This document shows positions 38,031 to 47,347 of a DNA stretch of 64,000 nucleotides, piece by piece. The notes beneath the pieces were generated by a model. The model was not told the DNA's origin. It did not search any database and was given only the letters and a program-made list of their open reading frames with translations. Each line of letters opens with the position of its first letter. Positions within the stretch are counted from its first letter, which is position 1. The position numbers were made by a program, and so were the translations under genes. This DNA comes from Mesorhizobium sp. 113-3-3 (lineage in GTDB: Bacteria; Pseudomonadota; Alphaproteobacteria; Rhizobiales; Rhizobiaceae), in assembly GCF_016756495.1 (NCBI RefSeq), contig NZ_AP023243.1, positions 2,918,501 through 2,982,500 on the forward strand, in the 5' to 3' direction.

Positions 38031-38243
38031 GATCTCGACCTGTGAGCGTTGCTCACAAATCCTGCACAAAGAGTCGTTTGTCGTCCAGCCCGGAAATGCC
38101 CAATATCAGGGTGTACCGGCGCACAGACATCAAGTTTCCTTCCGTCGAAGCGCCTGATGACCAGACATAGTGTGAGCGATCGTCATGCTCGCCCCGTTGG
38201 GGCGGCACCGGCCGGCTTGCGGCCCAGCAAACAGGAGACTGAC

Positions 38244-38426
38244 ATGACTTTGACCCTTGGACCTATCGGTGCCGCGATGAGCGGCCTTGCCGTGCGCAGC
38301 ACCGCAGCATTCGAGCGCCGCCGCGTGCTGCGCCGGATTTCCCGGCTCTCCGACCGTCGGTTGCAGGACATCGGCCTGGATCGCGACTGGGACGGTTCCA
38401 TCCTGCACAATGGGAGGGCGATATGA
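38244..38426 (+). CDS. DUF1127 small protein
   Basis: 60-aa protein with the DUF1127 signature at its C-terminus: RRVLRRISRLSDRRLQDIGLDR. AGGAGACTGAC precedes the ATG. DUF1127 proteins of alphaproteobacteria are small, basic and Arg-rich, and several have been tied to RNA turnover or phosphate/carbon adaptation; the role here is unknown. Its stop overlaps the start of the NmrA-like gene (ATGA), so the two are translationally coupled. Confidence 0.85.
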   Translation: MTLTLGPIGAAMSGLAVRSTAAFERRRVLRRISRLSDRRLQDIGLDRDWDGSILHNGRAI

Positions 38427-39313
38427 CCAGCACCCTGATCATCGGCGCGACGGGGCTTCTGGGCAGCGAAATGGCGAAGGCCAGCGCGCGCAAGGGCGAC
38501 AGCGTCCACGTCCTGGTTCGAGCGGCAACGTCGGCCAATGAAGAGCGGATGCGTCCGCTCAAGGAATTGGGCGCCACGGTTCATGTCGGCGACCTCGACG
38601 ACTATGACAGCCTCGTGCGCGCCGTCGGCAAGGCCGATCGCGTCATCAGCTCGGTGCATGTCGGTTCGGCCAGCGAGATGGAACTGGTGCGCGCCGTGAA
38701 AGATGTCGGCGTCTCCCGCTTCGTGCCGTCCGCCGGCTTCGGGCTCGACTTTGCCGCCGCCGCACCCGGCACGATCGCGCCGCTCGACATCAAGAGGGCC
38801 GTGTTCGATGCGGTGAGGGAGGCCGACCTGCCCTATACAGTGATCTACACTAACGGCTTCTTCTCGACCTGGGTGGCGACGCTGGGCGACCTGACGCGCT
38901 TCGGCTCGGCCGTGCTGCCGCCGGACGAGGTGACGCTCTATGGCGAGGGCAATGTGCCGGCGACCTTCGTCAGCGAGAAGGACATCGCCGCCGTCACCAT
39001 GCGCGCGCTGGAGGATCCCAATGCCGTCCGCTGCGAAATCAGGATCGCGCAGAACAGGATCACGCAGGGTGCGATGATCGATCTCTGGCGCCGGGTCAGC
39101 GGCCGCTCGCCGCGTGTCGTGAATATGAGTGCGGAGGAACTGGAAGGGTTGATCGCGGCAGTCCCCGGCCTTGGATTGCTGCGGGCGTTCTGGATCCGTG
39201 GCGAGACCGCGCAGGAGACGGACACGCCAGAGGCGAGTGTGCTTTATCCGGAGTTGAAGTTTGAGACGATTGAGAGTGCTTTTGTGACGATGGCCGAGAG
39301 GGGTGGGCGCTGA
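38423..39313 (+). CDS. NmrA/isoflavone-reductase-like NAD(P)-binding protein
   Basis: 296-aa Rossmann-fold protein of the atypical SDR class. The cofactor motif GATGLLGSE is at residues 8-16, and FVPSAGFGLDF is typical of isoflavone reductase/phenylcoumaran reductase-like proteins. It may be a reductase or an NADP-sensing regulator like NmrA; sequence alone does not decide. It overlaps the DUF1127 gene by four bases. Confidence 0.85.
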   Translation: MTSTLIIGATGLLGSEMAKASARKGDSVHVLVRAATSANEERMRPLKELGATVHVGDLDDYDSLVRAVGKADRVISSVHVGSASEMELVRAVKDVGVSRFVPSAGFGLDFAAAAPGTIAPLDIKRAVFDAVREADLPYTVIYTNGFFSTWVATLGDLTRFGSAVLPPDEVTLYGEGNVPATFVSEKDIAAVTMRALEDPNAVRCEIRIAQNRITQGAMIDLWRRVSGRSPRVVNMSAEELEGLIAAVPGLGLLRAFWIRGETAQETDTPEASVLYPELKFETIESAFVTMAERGGR

Positions 39314-39329
39314 CCTGGGAAGGCTAGTG

Positions 39330-39381
39330 TCCTACGACGCCCCCTCTGTACTGCCGGACAGAGGGGGGCGCCGTAGGGTGC
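39330..39381. repeat. Palindromic repeat, CAGAGGGGGGCGCC type
   Basis: CGCCCCCTCTGT and ACAGAGGGGGGCG form an inverted repeat around ACTGCCGG, continuing GCCGTAGGGTGC. Parts of this unit recur at 53351-53380 and 57511-57540. It lies downstream of the NmrA-like gene. Confidence 0.6.
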
Positions 39382-39464
39382 GGCTTGCGTGGTTGGCTTC
39401 CAGTGACGGTTGACCGCGCTGCTCATCCGGCCGATAGGTCCGCGCGACAACTCCGAGACCTGTT

Positions 39465-40559
39465 ATGACCGACCTCAAAGATGCAACGCGCGCCCCCACC
39501 TGGCAGGACGATGTCCGCCAAGGCGTGCGCCATGTGCGCGATCTCGACCGGCTGCCGCTGTCGCCTGCCGAGCGCGCGGCCGCCCAAGCTGCCGCGGCCC
39601 TCCACAAGGTGCGCGCGCCAAAAGCCTATCTCGATCTGATCGACTGGACCGACCCGGCCGATCCGATCCGCGCGCAGGTGATCCCGTCACTGGGCGAACT
39701 GGACGAGGTGGAGGGCGAGCTTGGCGATCCGATCGCCGACCATGAGTTCAGTCCGGTGCCGCGACTGACGCATCGCCATGCCGACCGGGTGCTGTTGTTC
39801 CCGACCTATCAATGCGCGGTCTATTGCCGGTTCTGCTTCCGCAAGGAATCGCTGACCTCGATCGGCCGCGGCTACACGCGCGAGGCGCTGGAGCCGGCGC
39901 TGACCTATATCGCGGATCATCCCGAAATCCGCGAAGTGATCCTCACCGGTGGCGATCCCCTGTCGCTGCCGGACACAGCACTGGCCGAAATCCGCGCGCG
40001 CATCGAGGCCATTGCGCATGTGCGGCTCTTACGCATCCACACGCGCGTGCCTGTCGTGCTGCCGTCGCGCATCACATCCGGGCTGGTCGAAGCGCTGCAG
40101 GGGCGGCTGATGGTCACCGTCGTCACCCACTTCAACCATCCCCGCGAGATCACCGACGCGGCGGAAGCGGCATGCCGGACGATGCGGCAGGCGGGCTTCG
40201 TGCTGCTCAATCAGAGCGTTCTGCTGAAAGGTGTCAACGATACCGTCGAGGTGCTGGAAGAGCTCTGCCGCGAGCTGATGTACCGGCTCGGGGTAAAACC
40301 CTATTACCTGCACCATGGCGACCTCGCGCGCGGCATGGCGCACCGGCGCACCACGATCGCGCAGGGTCAGGCGCTGGTGGAAGCGCTGAGGGCACGCCTG
40401 TCGGGCATCTGCAATCCCGTCTATGTGCTCGACCTGCCGGAAGGCGGCGGCAAGGTGCCGCTCGGGCCGTGTCCTGTCGAGGCCCACGATGGGGATAACT
40501 GGCGGATACGCGGGCTGGATGGCGCGGTGAGGGACTATCGGGAGATCGTTGGGGAATAG
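39465..40559 (+). CDS. Lysine-2,3-aminomutase-family radical SAM enzyme
   Basis: 364-aa enzyme of the KamA/EpmB family. The radical SAM cysteines are C117, C121 and C124 (CAVYCRFCFRKE); ILTGGDPLSL follows as the SAM-binding GGD region, and the PLP lysine lies in LPEGGGKVPLGP. Such enzymes turn L-alpha-lysine into beta-lysine, free (KamA) or for elongation factor P (EpmB). No epmA or efp gene is nearby. It converges with the PPTase/GNAT/NRPS operon with nine bases between stop codons. Whether it supplies beta-lysine to that operon or modifies EF-P is open. Confidence 0.9.
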   Translation: MTDLKDATRAPTWQDDVRQGVRHVRDLDRLPLSPAERAAAQAAAALHKVRAPKAYLDLIDWTDPADPIRAQVIPSLGELDEVEGELGDPIADHEFSPVPRLTHRHADRVLLFPTYQCAVYCRFCFRKESLTSIGRGYTREALEPALTYIADHPEIREVILTGGDPLSLPDTALAEIRARIEAIAHVRLLRIHTRVPVVLPSRITSGLVEALQGRLMVTVVTHFNHPREITDAAEAACRTMRQAGFVLLNQSVLLKGVNDTVEVLEELCRELMYRLGVKPYYLHHGDLARGMAHRRTTIAQGQALVEALRARLSGICNPVYVLDLPEGGGKVPLGPCPVEAHDGDNWRIRGLDGAVRDYREIVGE

Positions 40560-40577
40560 GGCGGTGCGCTATTTCCC
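40552..40577. terminator. Possible bidirectional hairpin between convergent genes
   Basis: GGGAATAG (40552-40559) pairs with CTATTTCCC (40569-40577) with one bulged T and a nine-base loop. It spans the convergent stops of the aminomutase and PPTase genes. No long T-run follows, so termination is only probable. Confidence 0.35.
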
Positions 40578-41207
40578 GACAAACGCCAACACCACCACGC
40601 GCGGGGCGACGCAGTAGGCGAGGCTGACCTTGCGGCCGGTCTTCGTCGTCGCGCGGCCCGCGTCGAGGTCGACGGCGATATCCTCGTAGCCCAGCACCTC
40701 GCGATCGAGCGGATAGGCTGCCTTGTAGACCGCTTCCTTGGCGGCAAAGAGGATGCGGCCGGCAAGCCGCTGGTCCGCGGCGCCTGTGCGATCCGCGCCG
40801 GTTGCAACGATCGCGAAGATGTCGTCTGGCAGAGGCTGGGCGGGCTCGACGTCAATGCCAAGAGAGACGATACTGCCTACAGGCGCGACCGCCGCCACGG
40901 CCATGTCGTCGTCATGGGCAAGCGAGCCAATTGTCCTGTCCGGCCAGAGCGGGGCCCCGGATGGCGCGCGCGGGATGGCGACGTCCTTGACGCCGATATC
41001 GGCCAGCAGCCGGTGCGCGATCCAGCGGGCAGCCCCGCTGGCGCGCCGCATGGCCGGCTGGCGCGCGGAGATGGAACGCGCTTCCTCGGGCAGCAGATGG
41101 GCCTCGTCCGCGTCCCTGATTGCCCGGCATCCGGTCCGCACGCTCGCAGGCGCGATTGCCGCCATCGCTTCCATCAACGCGGCTTCAGGGGAGGGTGGAA
41201 GCGTCAA
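40569..41207 (-). CDS. 4'-phosphopantetheinyl transferase (EntD/Sfp class)
   Basis: 212-aa PPTase that transfers the 4'-phosphopantetheine arm from CoA to a carrier-protein serine. The Mg-binding motif LGIDVEP (~117-123) and the FAAKEAVYKA motif (~154-163) are both present, and an N-terminal RRASGAARWIAHRLL matches EntD-like proteins. Its start overlaps the GNAT gene by four bases, and the GNAT start overlaps the NRPS stop likewise, so it is made together with its most likely target, the PCP domain of the Pls-type NRPS. Confidence 0.92.
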   Translation of the reverse strand: MTLPPSPEAALMEAMAAIAPASVRTGCRAIRDADEAHLLPEEARSISARQPAMRRASGAARWIAHRLLADIGVKDVAIPRAPSGAPLWPDRTIGSLAHDDDMAVAAVAPVGSIVSLGIDVEPAQPLPDDIFAIVATGADRTGAADQRLAGRILFAAKEAVYKAAYPLDREVLGYEDIAVDLDAGRATTKTGRKVSLAYCVAPRVVVLAFVGK

Positions 41208-41665
41208 GGGTCATGCCTCGGCAGGACGAGGTCGGCGATCATTTCGCCATCCTCGTCGAGCCCTTCTTCCACGAAACCGGCGCTGCGATAGAGCTGGCGC
41301 GCCGCTTCATTCTCCGGCTCGTAGCAAATGGAGACGTGCCTGATGTGGCCGAGCCCGCCGATCTCGCGCAGCACCTCGCGCAACGCGGCCTTGCCATAGC
41401 CTTTGCCCTGGCTGGCGCGGTCGATCATGAAACGGTAGATGCGCGCCTCGTCGTCATCCAGCGGCGCGTCGTACATTAGGAAGCCGACGATGCGATCGCC
41501 GGCCATGATGACACGCGGCCGCGCATCCTCGTCGGATTGCGCCTCCTCCAGCGACGCAGCGTTGCCAGCGACGAAATCCATCTGCTCCGGCGCCAGTTCC
41601 AGCGCCGTGACCAGGGCCTGATTGGCCCTGGTCACCGGGGCGAGACGGATTTCTGTGGCCGTCAA
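41204..41665 (-). CDS. GNAT-family N-acetyltransferase
   Basis: 153-aa acetyl-CoA-dependent transferase. The acetyl-CoA-binding loop is visible as RASQGKGYGKAAL (Q/RxxGxG/A pattern), followed by ICYEPENEAARQLYRSAGF, the typical motif B. It lies between the NRPS and PPTase genes with four-base overlaps on both sides, implying translational coupling. A role in acetylating the amino-acid polymer, a monomer, or conferring self-protection is inferred from context; other GNAT substrates are possible. Confidence 0.88.
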   Translation of the reverse strand: MTATEIRLAPVTRANQALVTALELAPEQMDFVAGNAASLEEAQSDEDARPRVIMAGDRIVGFLMYDAPLDDDEARIYRFMIDRASQGKGYGKAALREVLREIGGLGHIRHVSICYEPENEAARQLYRSAGFVEEGLDEDGEMIADLVLPRHDP

Positions 41666-44600
41666 GCCGGCGCCTTGGCGCCGTCGTCCGTGACCGGGGT
41701 CACGAAGCGATGCAGCTTGGCCGGATTGCCGCGCCAGATGGAGTAGGGCTCCAGCTCCTCACCCTTCATCACGAAGGAATCGGTGTCGGCCACCGATCCT
41801 TCGCCCATCACGACGCCGTAATGGACAAAGGCGGACGGTCCGAGCGTGCAGCCCTTGCCGATGCGGATGTAGTCGGACTTGAACGCGCCTTCCTCCAGCG
41901 AGTGAGCCTGGATGACGCAGCCTTCGTTGAGCGTCACGTCGTCGCCGATCTCGACCAGCGATCGCTCGGTGAGGTTGGCGCCGCCATCATAGACTCTGCT
42001 GCCGACCTTGACGCCCAGCAGGCGCAGGATCATCGGCCGGAACGGCGTGCCGGCGAACAGGCGCACGATCGGCGAATCCGCCAGCTTCCAGTGGCGTTCG
42101 TGACGCCAGAAGTCGACGTCGTAGATCGTCGTGATCCGCGGCTTCAGCCTGCGAAAACCAAGGCTTGCCCGCTCGACAAAGATGTAGAACGGAATGGTGA
42201 TCGCCGAGGTCAGGAGCACGGCGACGAACAGCGCCACCTCAGCCCATTCGGTGTAGTAGTTCAGCGCCCGGTCCCAGATCGCGATCGTGGCGAACAACAT
42301 GACCCATTGCGTTGCCAAGAACAGAAGGATGGTCACCAGATTGTGGCGGTTCTTGTGCGGGATGCGCTGGCGTCGGTCGGCCTCGTCGACGCCGGCGATG
42401 AGTTCCTTGTCGCGGTTGACCATGCGCGGGATTTCAAAGGCCGGCGAGCCCAGGAGCCCGACATTCTCGCGCACCGGCCCGTCGATGGGGATCATCACCT
42501 TGGTTCCGAGCAGGACGTTGTCGCCCGTGCGTCCATCCGGCGGATAGTAGATGTTGTTGCCGAGATAGTTGCGCTCGCCAATGCGCGTCCGCTCGAGCCG
42601 GAATGCGGAGGCGGATTTGTGCATGTTGATCATGAACAGGCCGTCCGACACCATGGTCTCGGTGCCGATCTCACACAAAAGCGGGTTTTCGTGCTGCTGG
42701 TTGGAGCCGAAGTTGGAGCCGGTCTGCACCACCTTGTTGAGGTTCCAGCCGATGGCCCGCATGTAGTGCACGATCGCCGAGCTGTCGCCGAACAGCAGCC
42801 CCAGCACGCGGGAGTTGCTGGTGAATTCGGCGACGGTCTGCAGCCAGTAGCGGAAGCCGTAAAGCGTGTAGGTGCGGCCGGGCTTCAGAACCAGATTTGT
42901 CAAGCGGGGCACCAGCGTCGCCACGAGAAAGGCCACGGCGATATAGCCGAAAAGCGTGACCGTGGTGCCGACCGCGACCAGGCCGATGGTCTCCTGGTAG
43001 TCGTCGCCGACGTTCTCCCAATAGCTCTGGAACAGGAATGGCAGCGGGGTGACGATGAAAAACAGCCCCACCAGCTGAACGGCCTCATAGAGGAAGCGCC
43101 GGACCTGGTAAGGATTCACATTACGCACCTTGCAATAGTCCGCCGTGGTCGGCACGGCCGGCGATCCATGCCAGTGTTCGCCATCCGGGATGCTTTGCCC
43201 GCGCTGCAGCGAGGACGAATGGCCGAGCTGGCCGCCGTCGCCAATCGAGGTGTCGATGTCGAGCGTGGAGCCCACACCGATGAAGGCATCGCGACCGATG
43301 GTCAGCGGCCCGGTGTGGATATAGCCTGACTGCGCCCGATAGCCGAGGATCATCGATTCCTTGCGCAGGATGGTGTTGTCGCCGATCGAGATGAGGTCCG
43401 TGCAGACGGGCACGGACTTGGATTCGATGACGGCATTGTGCCCGAGTTTGGTGCCGAGAAGCTGCAGATAGAAGCTGTAGAGCGGGCTTCCGCGGAACAG
43501 CACGACGGGGGCGGTGCGGATCAAGGTCTTGACCACCCAGAAGCGGTAGTAGCGCAGGCCCCAGATGGGGAAGGCTTCGGCCTTCCATCGGCCGATGAGA
43601 ACCCATTTCGCCAGGACGGCAAAGCCCGTCATGCCGAAGAACACGCCGGCCGAGAGCGCCACGCATCTGACATAGAGCTGTAGCGGATCGTCGAGCGCCT
43701 CATACATCCAGTTGAGGCCGATGTTGATCGCCCACAGGCCCGCATAGCTGTAGACGCCGTAGAACAGCAACTGCGCCATGCCACAGGTCCAGTAGGCAAG
43801 GTTCGATGCCTGGCGGGTGAGGACAGGCTCGTTGGTGGCGGCCGTCATCTCTTGCGAGACGCTGAGGTGCTTGGCCAGGCGCGCCACCGTCGGATGGAGA
43901 TAGATGTCGCGCATGGACGTCGTCGCCCATTCCTTGCGGGTGCGCACGCGGGCGCAGAAATGCGCCATCAGCAGCGAGTTGGCGCCGAGATCGTCGAAGA
44001 AATTGTCCTCGACCGACACTTCGTCGAATTTCAGCACCGTGGCCAGGGCTTCGGCCAGGAAGCGCTCGTCGTCATTGCCGGGCGCAACCATTTCCCGGTT
44101 GGCGGAAAGCCGCACGCTTGTCGGCTTCGGCAGCTGGCGAAGGTCCACCTTGTTGGAGACCGTCATCGGGATTGCCGGCAGTTCCTCCAGATAGGAGGGG
44201 ACCATGTAATCCGGCAGACGCCGCTTCATCGTCTGGGCGAGATCGGCCCGCGAGAGCGCCGGGGATCCGGCCTTGGGCGCGTAGTAGGCGACGAGTTCGA
44301 CGCGGCCGGGCTCGATCTCCCAGGTGGTGACGGCAGCCTGCGCGATCTCGGGCTGGTCCAGCAGCACCGCCTCGATCTCGCCGAGCTCGATGCGATAGCC
44401 ACGGATCTTCACCTGGGTGTCGATGCGCCCGGCATATTCGATCTCGCCATCGTCGTTGATCCGGCCAAGATCGCCGGTGCGGTAGATGCGCTTGGACGGG
44501 TTGTTCGGCAGGCCGAGGAAATCGGGGATGAACTTCTGTTCCGTCAGGTCCTGCCGGTTGAGGTAACCGACCGCGAGCCCGATGCCGGCAATGCCGATCT

Positions 44601-45825
44601 CGCCCAGTTCGCCAGGTTCGGCCAGTTCCGGCAGCGACGCATCGAGGATAACGATGGAATAGGTGGGCAGCGGCGCGCCGATGGTGACGGGCCTGTCCGG
44701 CGTCAGCGCGCCCATCGTTGCGGTGACGGTCGCCTCGGTCGGGCCATAGGTGTTGAGGATCTGCCGGCCCGGCTTCGACCAGCGCACCACCAGATTGTGC
44801 GGGCAGGCCTCGCCGCCGACCAGCAGCGTGCGCAGGCTAGGCACATCCGATGTCATCGACGACAGAAGCGTCGGGCTGCAGGCCATGCAGGTGATTTCAT
44901 GGAACCGCAGGAAATCCGCCAGTTCCTCGCCGACCAGCGGCATCTGGCCGGGCGCGGGCACCACGGTCGCACCGGCGACGAAGGGCACCCAGATCTCCTC
45001 GGAGGAGAAGTCGAAGGCAATCGTCATGCCCTGGTAGACGCGATCGCCCTGATGATAGCCGTAGGATGCGGCGGCGACGCGGATGAAGTTGACGAAGCTC
45101 TGGTGCCTGATGGCCACGCCCTTCGGCCTGCCGGTCGTGCCCGACGTGTACAGGATGTAGCAGATGTCCTCGACGGCTGTGGGGGCCGTCGTCTTGTTCG
45201 GCTTCAGCGGCGCGGCGGACTGTTTGGAGATTTCGGCGGCGGCGCTGTCGATCAGCACATTGGGTACCGGCAGCTGGTCGGCCCGCGACGCATAGCTGGC
45301 GATGGTGACGACCAGGCTGACGCTGGCGTCTTCGATGATCAGCGCCATGCGCTCTTGCGGGAAGGCGGTGGCCAGCGGCACGAAGGCGGCGCCTGCCTTC
45401 ACGACGGCGAGCAAGGCGACATAGGTTTCCGCCGACCGGTCGAGAATGAGCCCGACCCGATGGCCCGGCCGTACGCCGCGCTTGACCAGCACACGGGCGA
45501 ACTGGTTGGCGCGGCTGTCCAGCTGCCGATAGGTCCAGACTTGTCCGTCGGAGATCACGGCCGGCAAGGTGGCGTATGTGTCGGCGAGCTGCTCGAAGAC
45601 CGTATCGAGCCGCTCGTCGGGCTGGCCTGCCCGGGCGAAATTGGCGCCGGTCAGAATCTGGCCATGCGCGGCCAGGGGCCGCTGAGCACCCTTCATCAGG
45701 GCATCGACGCTTGCTAGCCTATTTTTGGCCAGTCCATCCGTGGCCAGACCAGTTTCGGACTCTCCGTCCAGTCTTGCCGTGTCCCTGTCGAGTGCGGCGA
45801 TATCGACACCGTGATCCATTTCCAA
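41662..45825 (-). CDS. Pls/PosA-type single-module NRPS (A-PCP-membrane terminal domain)
   Basis: 1387-aa synthetase. The adenylation domain spans ~70-565: A3 YILYTSGTTGRPKG (223-236), A5 NTYGPTE (358-364), A7 YRTGDLG, A8 GRIDTQVKIRGYRIELGEIE, A10 with Lys559. A carrier domain follows with Ser617 in DDLGANSLLM. The C-terminal half (~665-1380) has about six membrane segments interleaved with hexapeptide left-handed-helix acyltransferase-like repeats (IGRDAFIGVGS), the terminal-domain architecture of epsilon-poly-lysine synthetase. There is no condensation or thioesterase domain. This architecture polymerises one amino acid in an iterative way; the monomer is not readable here. It heads an operon with a GNAT and a PPTase. 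Confidence 0.92.
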   Translation of the reverse strand: MEMDHGVDIAALDRDTARLDGESETGLATDGLAKNRLASVDALMKGAQRPLAAHGQILTGANFARAGQPDERLDTVFEQLADTYATLPAVISDGQVWTYRQLDSRANQFARVLVKRGVRPGHRVGLILDRSAETYVALLAVVKAGAAFVPLATAFPQERMALIIEDASVSLVVTIASYASRADQLPVPNVLIDSAAAEISKQSAAPLKPNKTTAPTAVEDICYILYTSGTTGRPKGVAIRHQSFVNFIRVAAASYGYHQGDRVYQGMTIAFDFSSEEIWVPFVAGATVVPAPGQMPLVGEELADFLRFHEITCMACSPTLLSSMTSDVPSLRTLLVGGEACPHNLVVRWSKPGRQILNTYGPTEATVTATMGALTPDRPVTIGAPLPTYSIVILDASLPELAEPGELGEIGIAGIGLAVGYLNRQDLTEQKFIPDFLGLPNNPSKRIYRTGDLGRINDDGEIEYAGRIDTQVKIRGYRIELGEIEAVLLDQPEIAQAAVTTWEIEPGRVELVAYYAPKAGSPALSRADLAQTMKRRLPDYMVPSYLEELPAIPMTVSNKVDLRQLPKPTSVRLSANREMVAPGNDDERFLAEALATVLKFDEVSVEDNFFDDLGANSLLMAHFCARVRTRKEWATTSMRDIYLHPTVARLAKHLSVSQEMTAATNEPVLTRQASNLAYWTCGMAQLLFYGVYSYAGLWAINIGLNWMYEALDDPLQLYVRCVALSAGVFFGMTGFAVLAKWVLIGRWKAEAFPIWGLRYYRFWVVKTLIRTAPVVLFRGSPLYSFYLQLLGTKLGHNAVIESKSVPVCTDLISIGDNTILRKESMILGYRAQSGYIHTGPLTIGRDAFIGVGSTLDIDTSIGDGGQLGHSSSLQRGQSIPDGEHWHGSPAVPTTADYCKVRNVNPYQVRRFLYEAVQLVGLFFIVTPLPFLFQSYWENVGDDYQETIGLVAVGTTVTLFGYIAVAFLVATLVPRLTNLVLKPGRTYTLYGFRYWLQTVAEFTSNSRVLGLLFGDSSAIVHYMRAIGWNLNKVVQTGSNFGSNQQHENPLLCEIGTETMVSDGLFMINMHKSASAFRLERTRIGERNYLGNNIYYPPDGRTGDNVLLGTKVMIPIDGPVRENVGLLGSPAFEIPRMVNRDKELIAGVDEADRRQRIPHKNRHNLVTILLFLATQWVMLFATIAIWDRALNYYTEWAEVALFVAVLLTSAITIPFYIFVERASLGFRRLKPRITTIYDVDFWRHERHWKLADSPIVRLFAGTPFRPMILRLLGVKVGSRVYDGGANLTERSLVEIGDDVTLNEGCVIQAHSLEEGAFKSDYIRIGKGCTLGPSAFVHYGVVMGEGSVADTDSFVMKGEELEPYSIWRGNPAKLHRFVTPVTDDGAKAPA

Positions 45826-46134
45826 ACTTTCTCGTCCTGGCCGCGCATCGCCCGGCTGTTCATGCCGCCGTTCGAGCAGGCATTTCGGCTGTGCAGCCGC
45901 TGCAATTTGACCCTTGTTGGTGGAGAACCGAGGCTTCCGAAAAGGAAGAATCCGCAGTCCCCCGCGGGATGGTTATGCCATCCGATCTTTTCGCCAGTTT
46001 TTCCGAACTGTTGAAACTTGTTTCTGAATTGTGTCTGAGGCCGTGCGAACGGGCTGGAGGAGCCGCGCAAGGCCGGTGTTGTCGCTGCCCGGCAGACATG
46101 CCTATGCTGCGTGGTTCGCGGAGGATCGTGGCGG
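45826..46134. other. Divergent promoter region of NRPS and AraC genes
   Basis: 309 bases with lower GC near 45990-46030. It must hold the promoters of the NRPS operon (minus) and the AraC gene (plus). I see no clear operator repeat. Confidence 0.4.
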
Positions 46135-47196
46135 ATGGCGGCGACAGGCAACGGTCAGGAGCCGGGCAGGGCTCTCGCGGATCGCGGGGTTCCGCGTTCC
46201 GTGCTGGATTCGGCGGGCCTGGCGCCCCGGCAGGCTGTCGCGCTGTGGCAGGAGAGCATGGGCTTCTTCTACGACGTCCGCTTGCGCAATGGCGGCGACG
46301 ACCGCTTCCATTTCCATGCGGAAGCCTTGCATTTCGGCGGGATCGCTCTCAGTTCCTACCGCTGCGTCGCGCAGAATTTCGACCGCTCGCGCGCCCGCAT
46401 CGGTCGCGACGGTCTCGACCAGATCACCGTGCAGCTCTGCCTGCGGGGCAGCCACGGCCGGCGCGATGGCGGGCCGGACGAAAAGGCCTGCCCGGGCGAC
46501 CTGATCGTCTCCGACCTGGCGCAGGCCCAGTCGACAGGGACGTCCGGCATCGACAGCCTCAACCTGACCATGCCGCGCCGCCTGCTGGCGCCGCTGCTGA
46601 AGGCGCCCGACGAGCACAATCTGCGCGTCGTCCCCGGCAATGCGCCTTTGACGGCGCTGTTGCGTGGCCATCTCATCAGCCTCTACCAGGCAGCGCCGGC
46701 CATGAGCGGCAGGGATGCCGAGGCGGTGACCAGGCCGACGCTGGAACTCGCCGCCGCGGCGATCAATTCAACTGTCGCGGAGGAGAACGCCGCGTCGGTG
46801 CAACTGGCACTGACCGGCGAAATCCGCCGCCATGTCGACAGGCATGTAACCGGCCGGGATCTCAGCGCCGAGACAATCGCCGCGCTGTTCGGCATCTCGA
46901 CGCGCAAGCTCTATTACCTCTTCGAGCCGCATGGCGGCTTCTCCAGATACATCCAGGAGGAGAGGCTGCGCCGCTGCCGCGCCGAACTCGTCGATCCCGG
47001 CCACCGGCACGAAGCCATTGGCGACATCGCCGGCCGCTACGGCTTCGGCCACCGCAAGAGTTTTGTCCGCGCCTTCCGGCGTTGCTTCGACATGACGCCG
47101 CGCGAAATGCGCGCGCTTGCAGCGCAAGGCCGAAGCCTGACCCGCGAGCATGGCGCGGACCGCACACTGTGGCAGTGGATCCGCGAGCTTCGCTGA
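46135..47196 (+). CDS. AraC-family transcriptional regulator
   Basis: 353-aa regulator with an N-terminal AraC-binding-like (cupin) region and a C-terminal double helix-turn-helix: LSAETIAALFGISTRKLYYL, then IGDIAGRYGFGHRKSFVRAF. GGAGG lies ten bases before the chosen ATG; the GTG at 46111 would add eight residues. It is divergent from the Pls-type NRPS operon, which makes it the first candidate for its regulator. Inducer unknown. Confidence 0.9.
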   Translation: MAATGNGQEPGRALADRGVPRSVLDSAGLAPRQAVALWQESMGFFYDVRLRNGGDDRFHFHAEALHFGGIALSSYRCVAQNFDRSRARIGRDGLDQITVQLCLRGSHGRRDGGPDEKACPGDLIVSDLAQAQSTGTSGIDSLNLTMPRRLLAPLLKAPDEHNLRVVPGNAPLTALLRGHLISLYQAAPAMSGRDAEAVTRPTLELAAAAINSTVAEENAASVQLALTGEIRRHVDRHVTGRDLSAETIAALFGISTRKLYYLFEPHGGFSRYIQEERLRRCRAELVDPGHRHEAIGDIAGRYGFGHRKSFVRAFRRCFDMTPREMRALAAQGRSLTREHGADRTLWQWIRELR

Positions 47197-47347
47197 ACCC
47201 GGACCCGCAGACATTCGAGGCTGATCTTGCACCAGGGGCCACATTCCTTGCGCCTGCCGCCACTTTCGCGCGGCGCGTCCATGCAGGGCTTGAACTGTCC
47301 CTGCCGCCCGCACGAAAACCGCAGGGAAGAACGGGGATCGAACGCAG

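Noticed and set aside
43852..45717. 621-codon plus-strand open frame
   Set aside because: Entirely antisense to the NRPS adenylation and carrier domains; composition is a GC-rich shadow with no recognisable domain.
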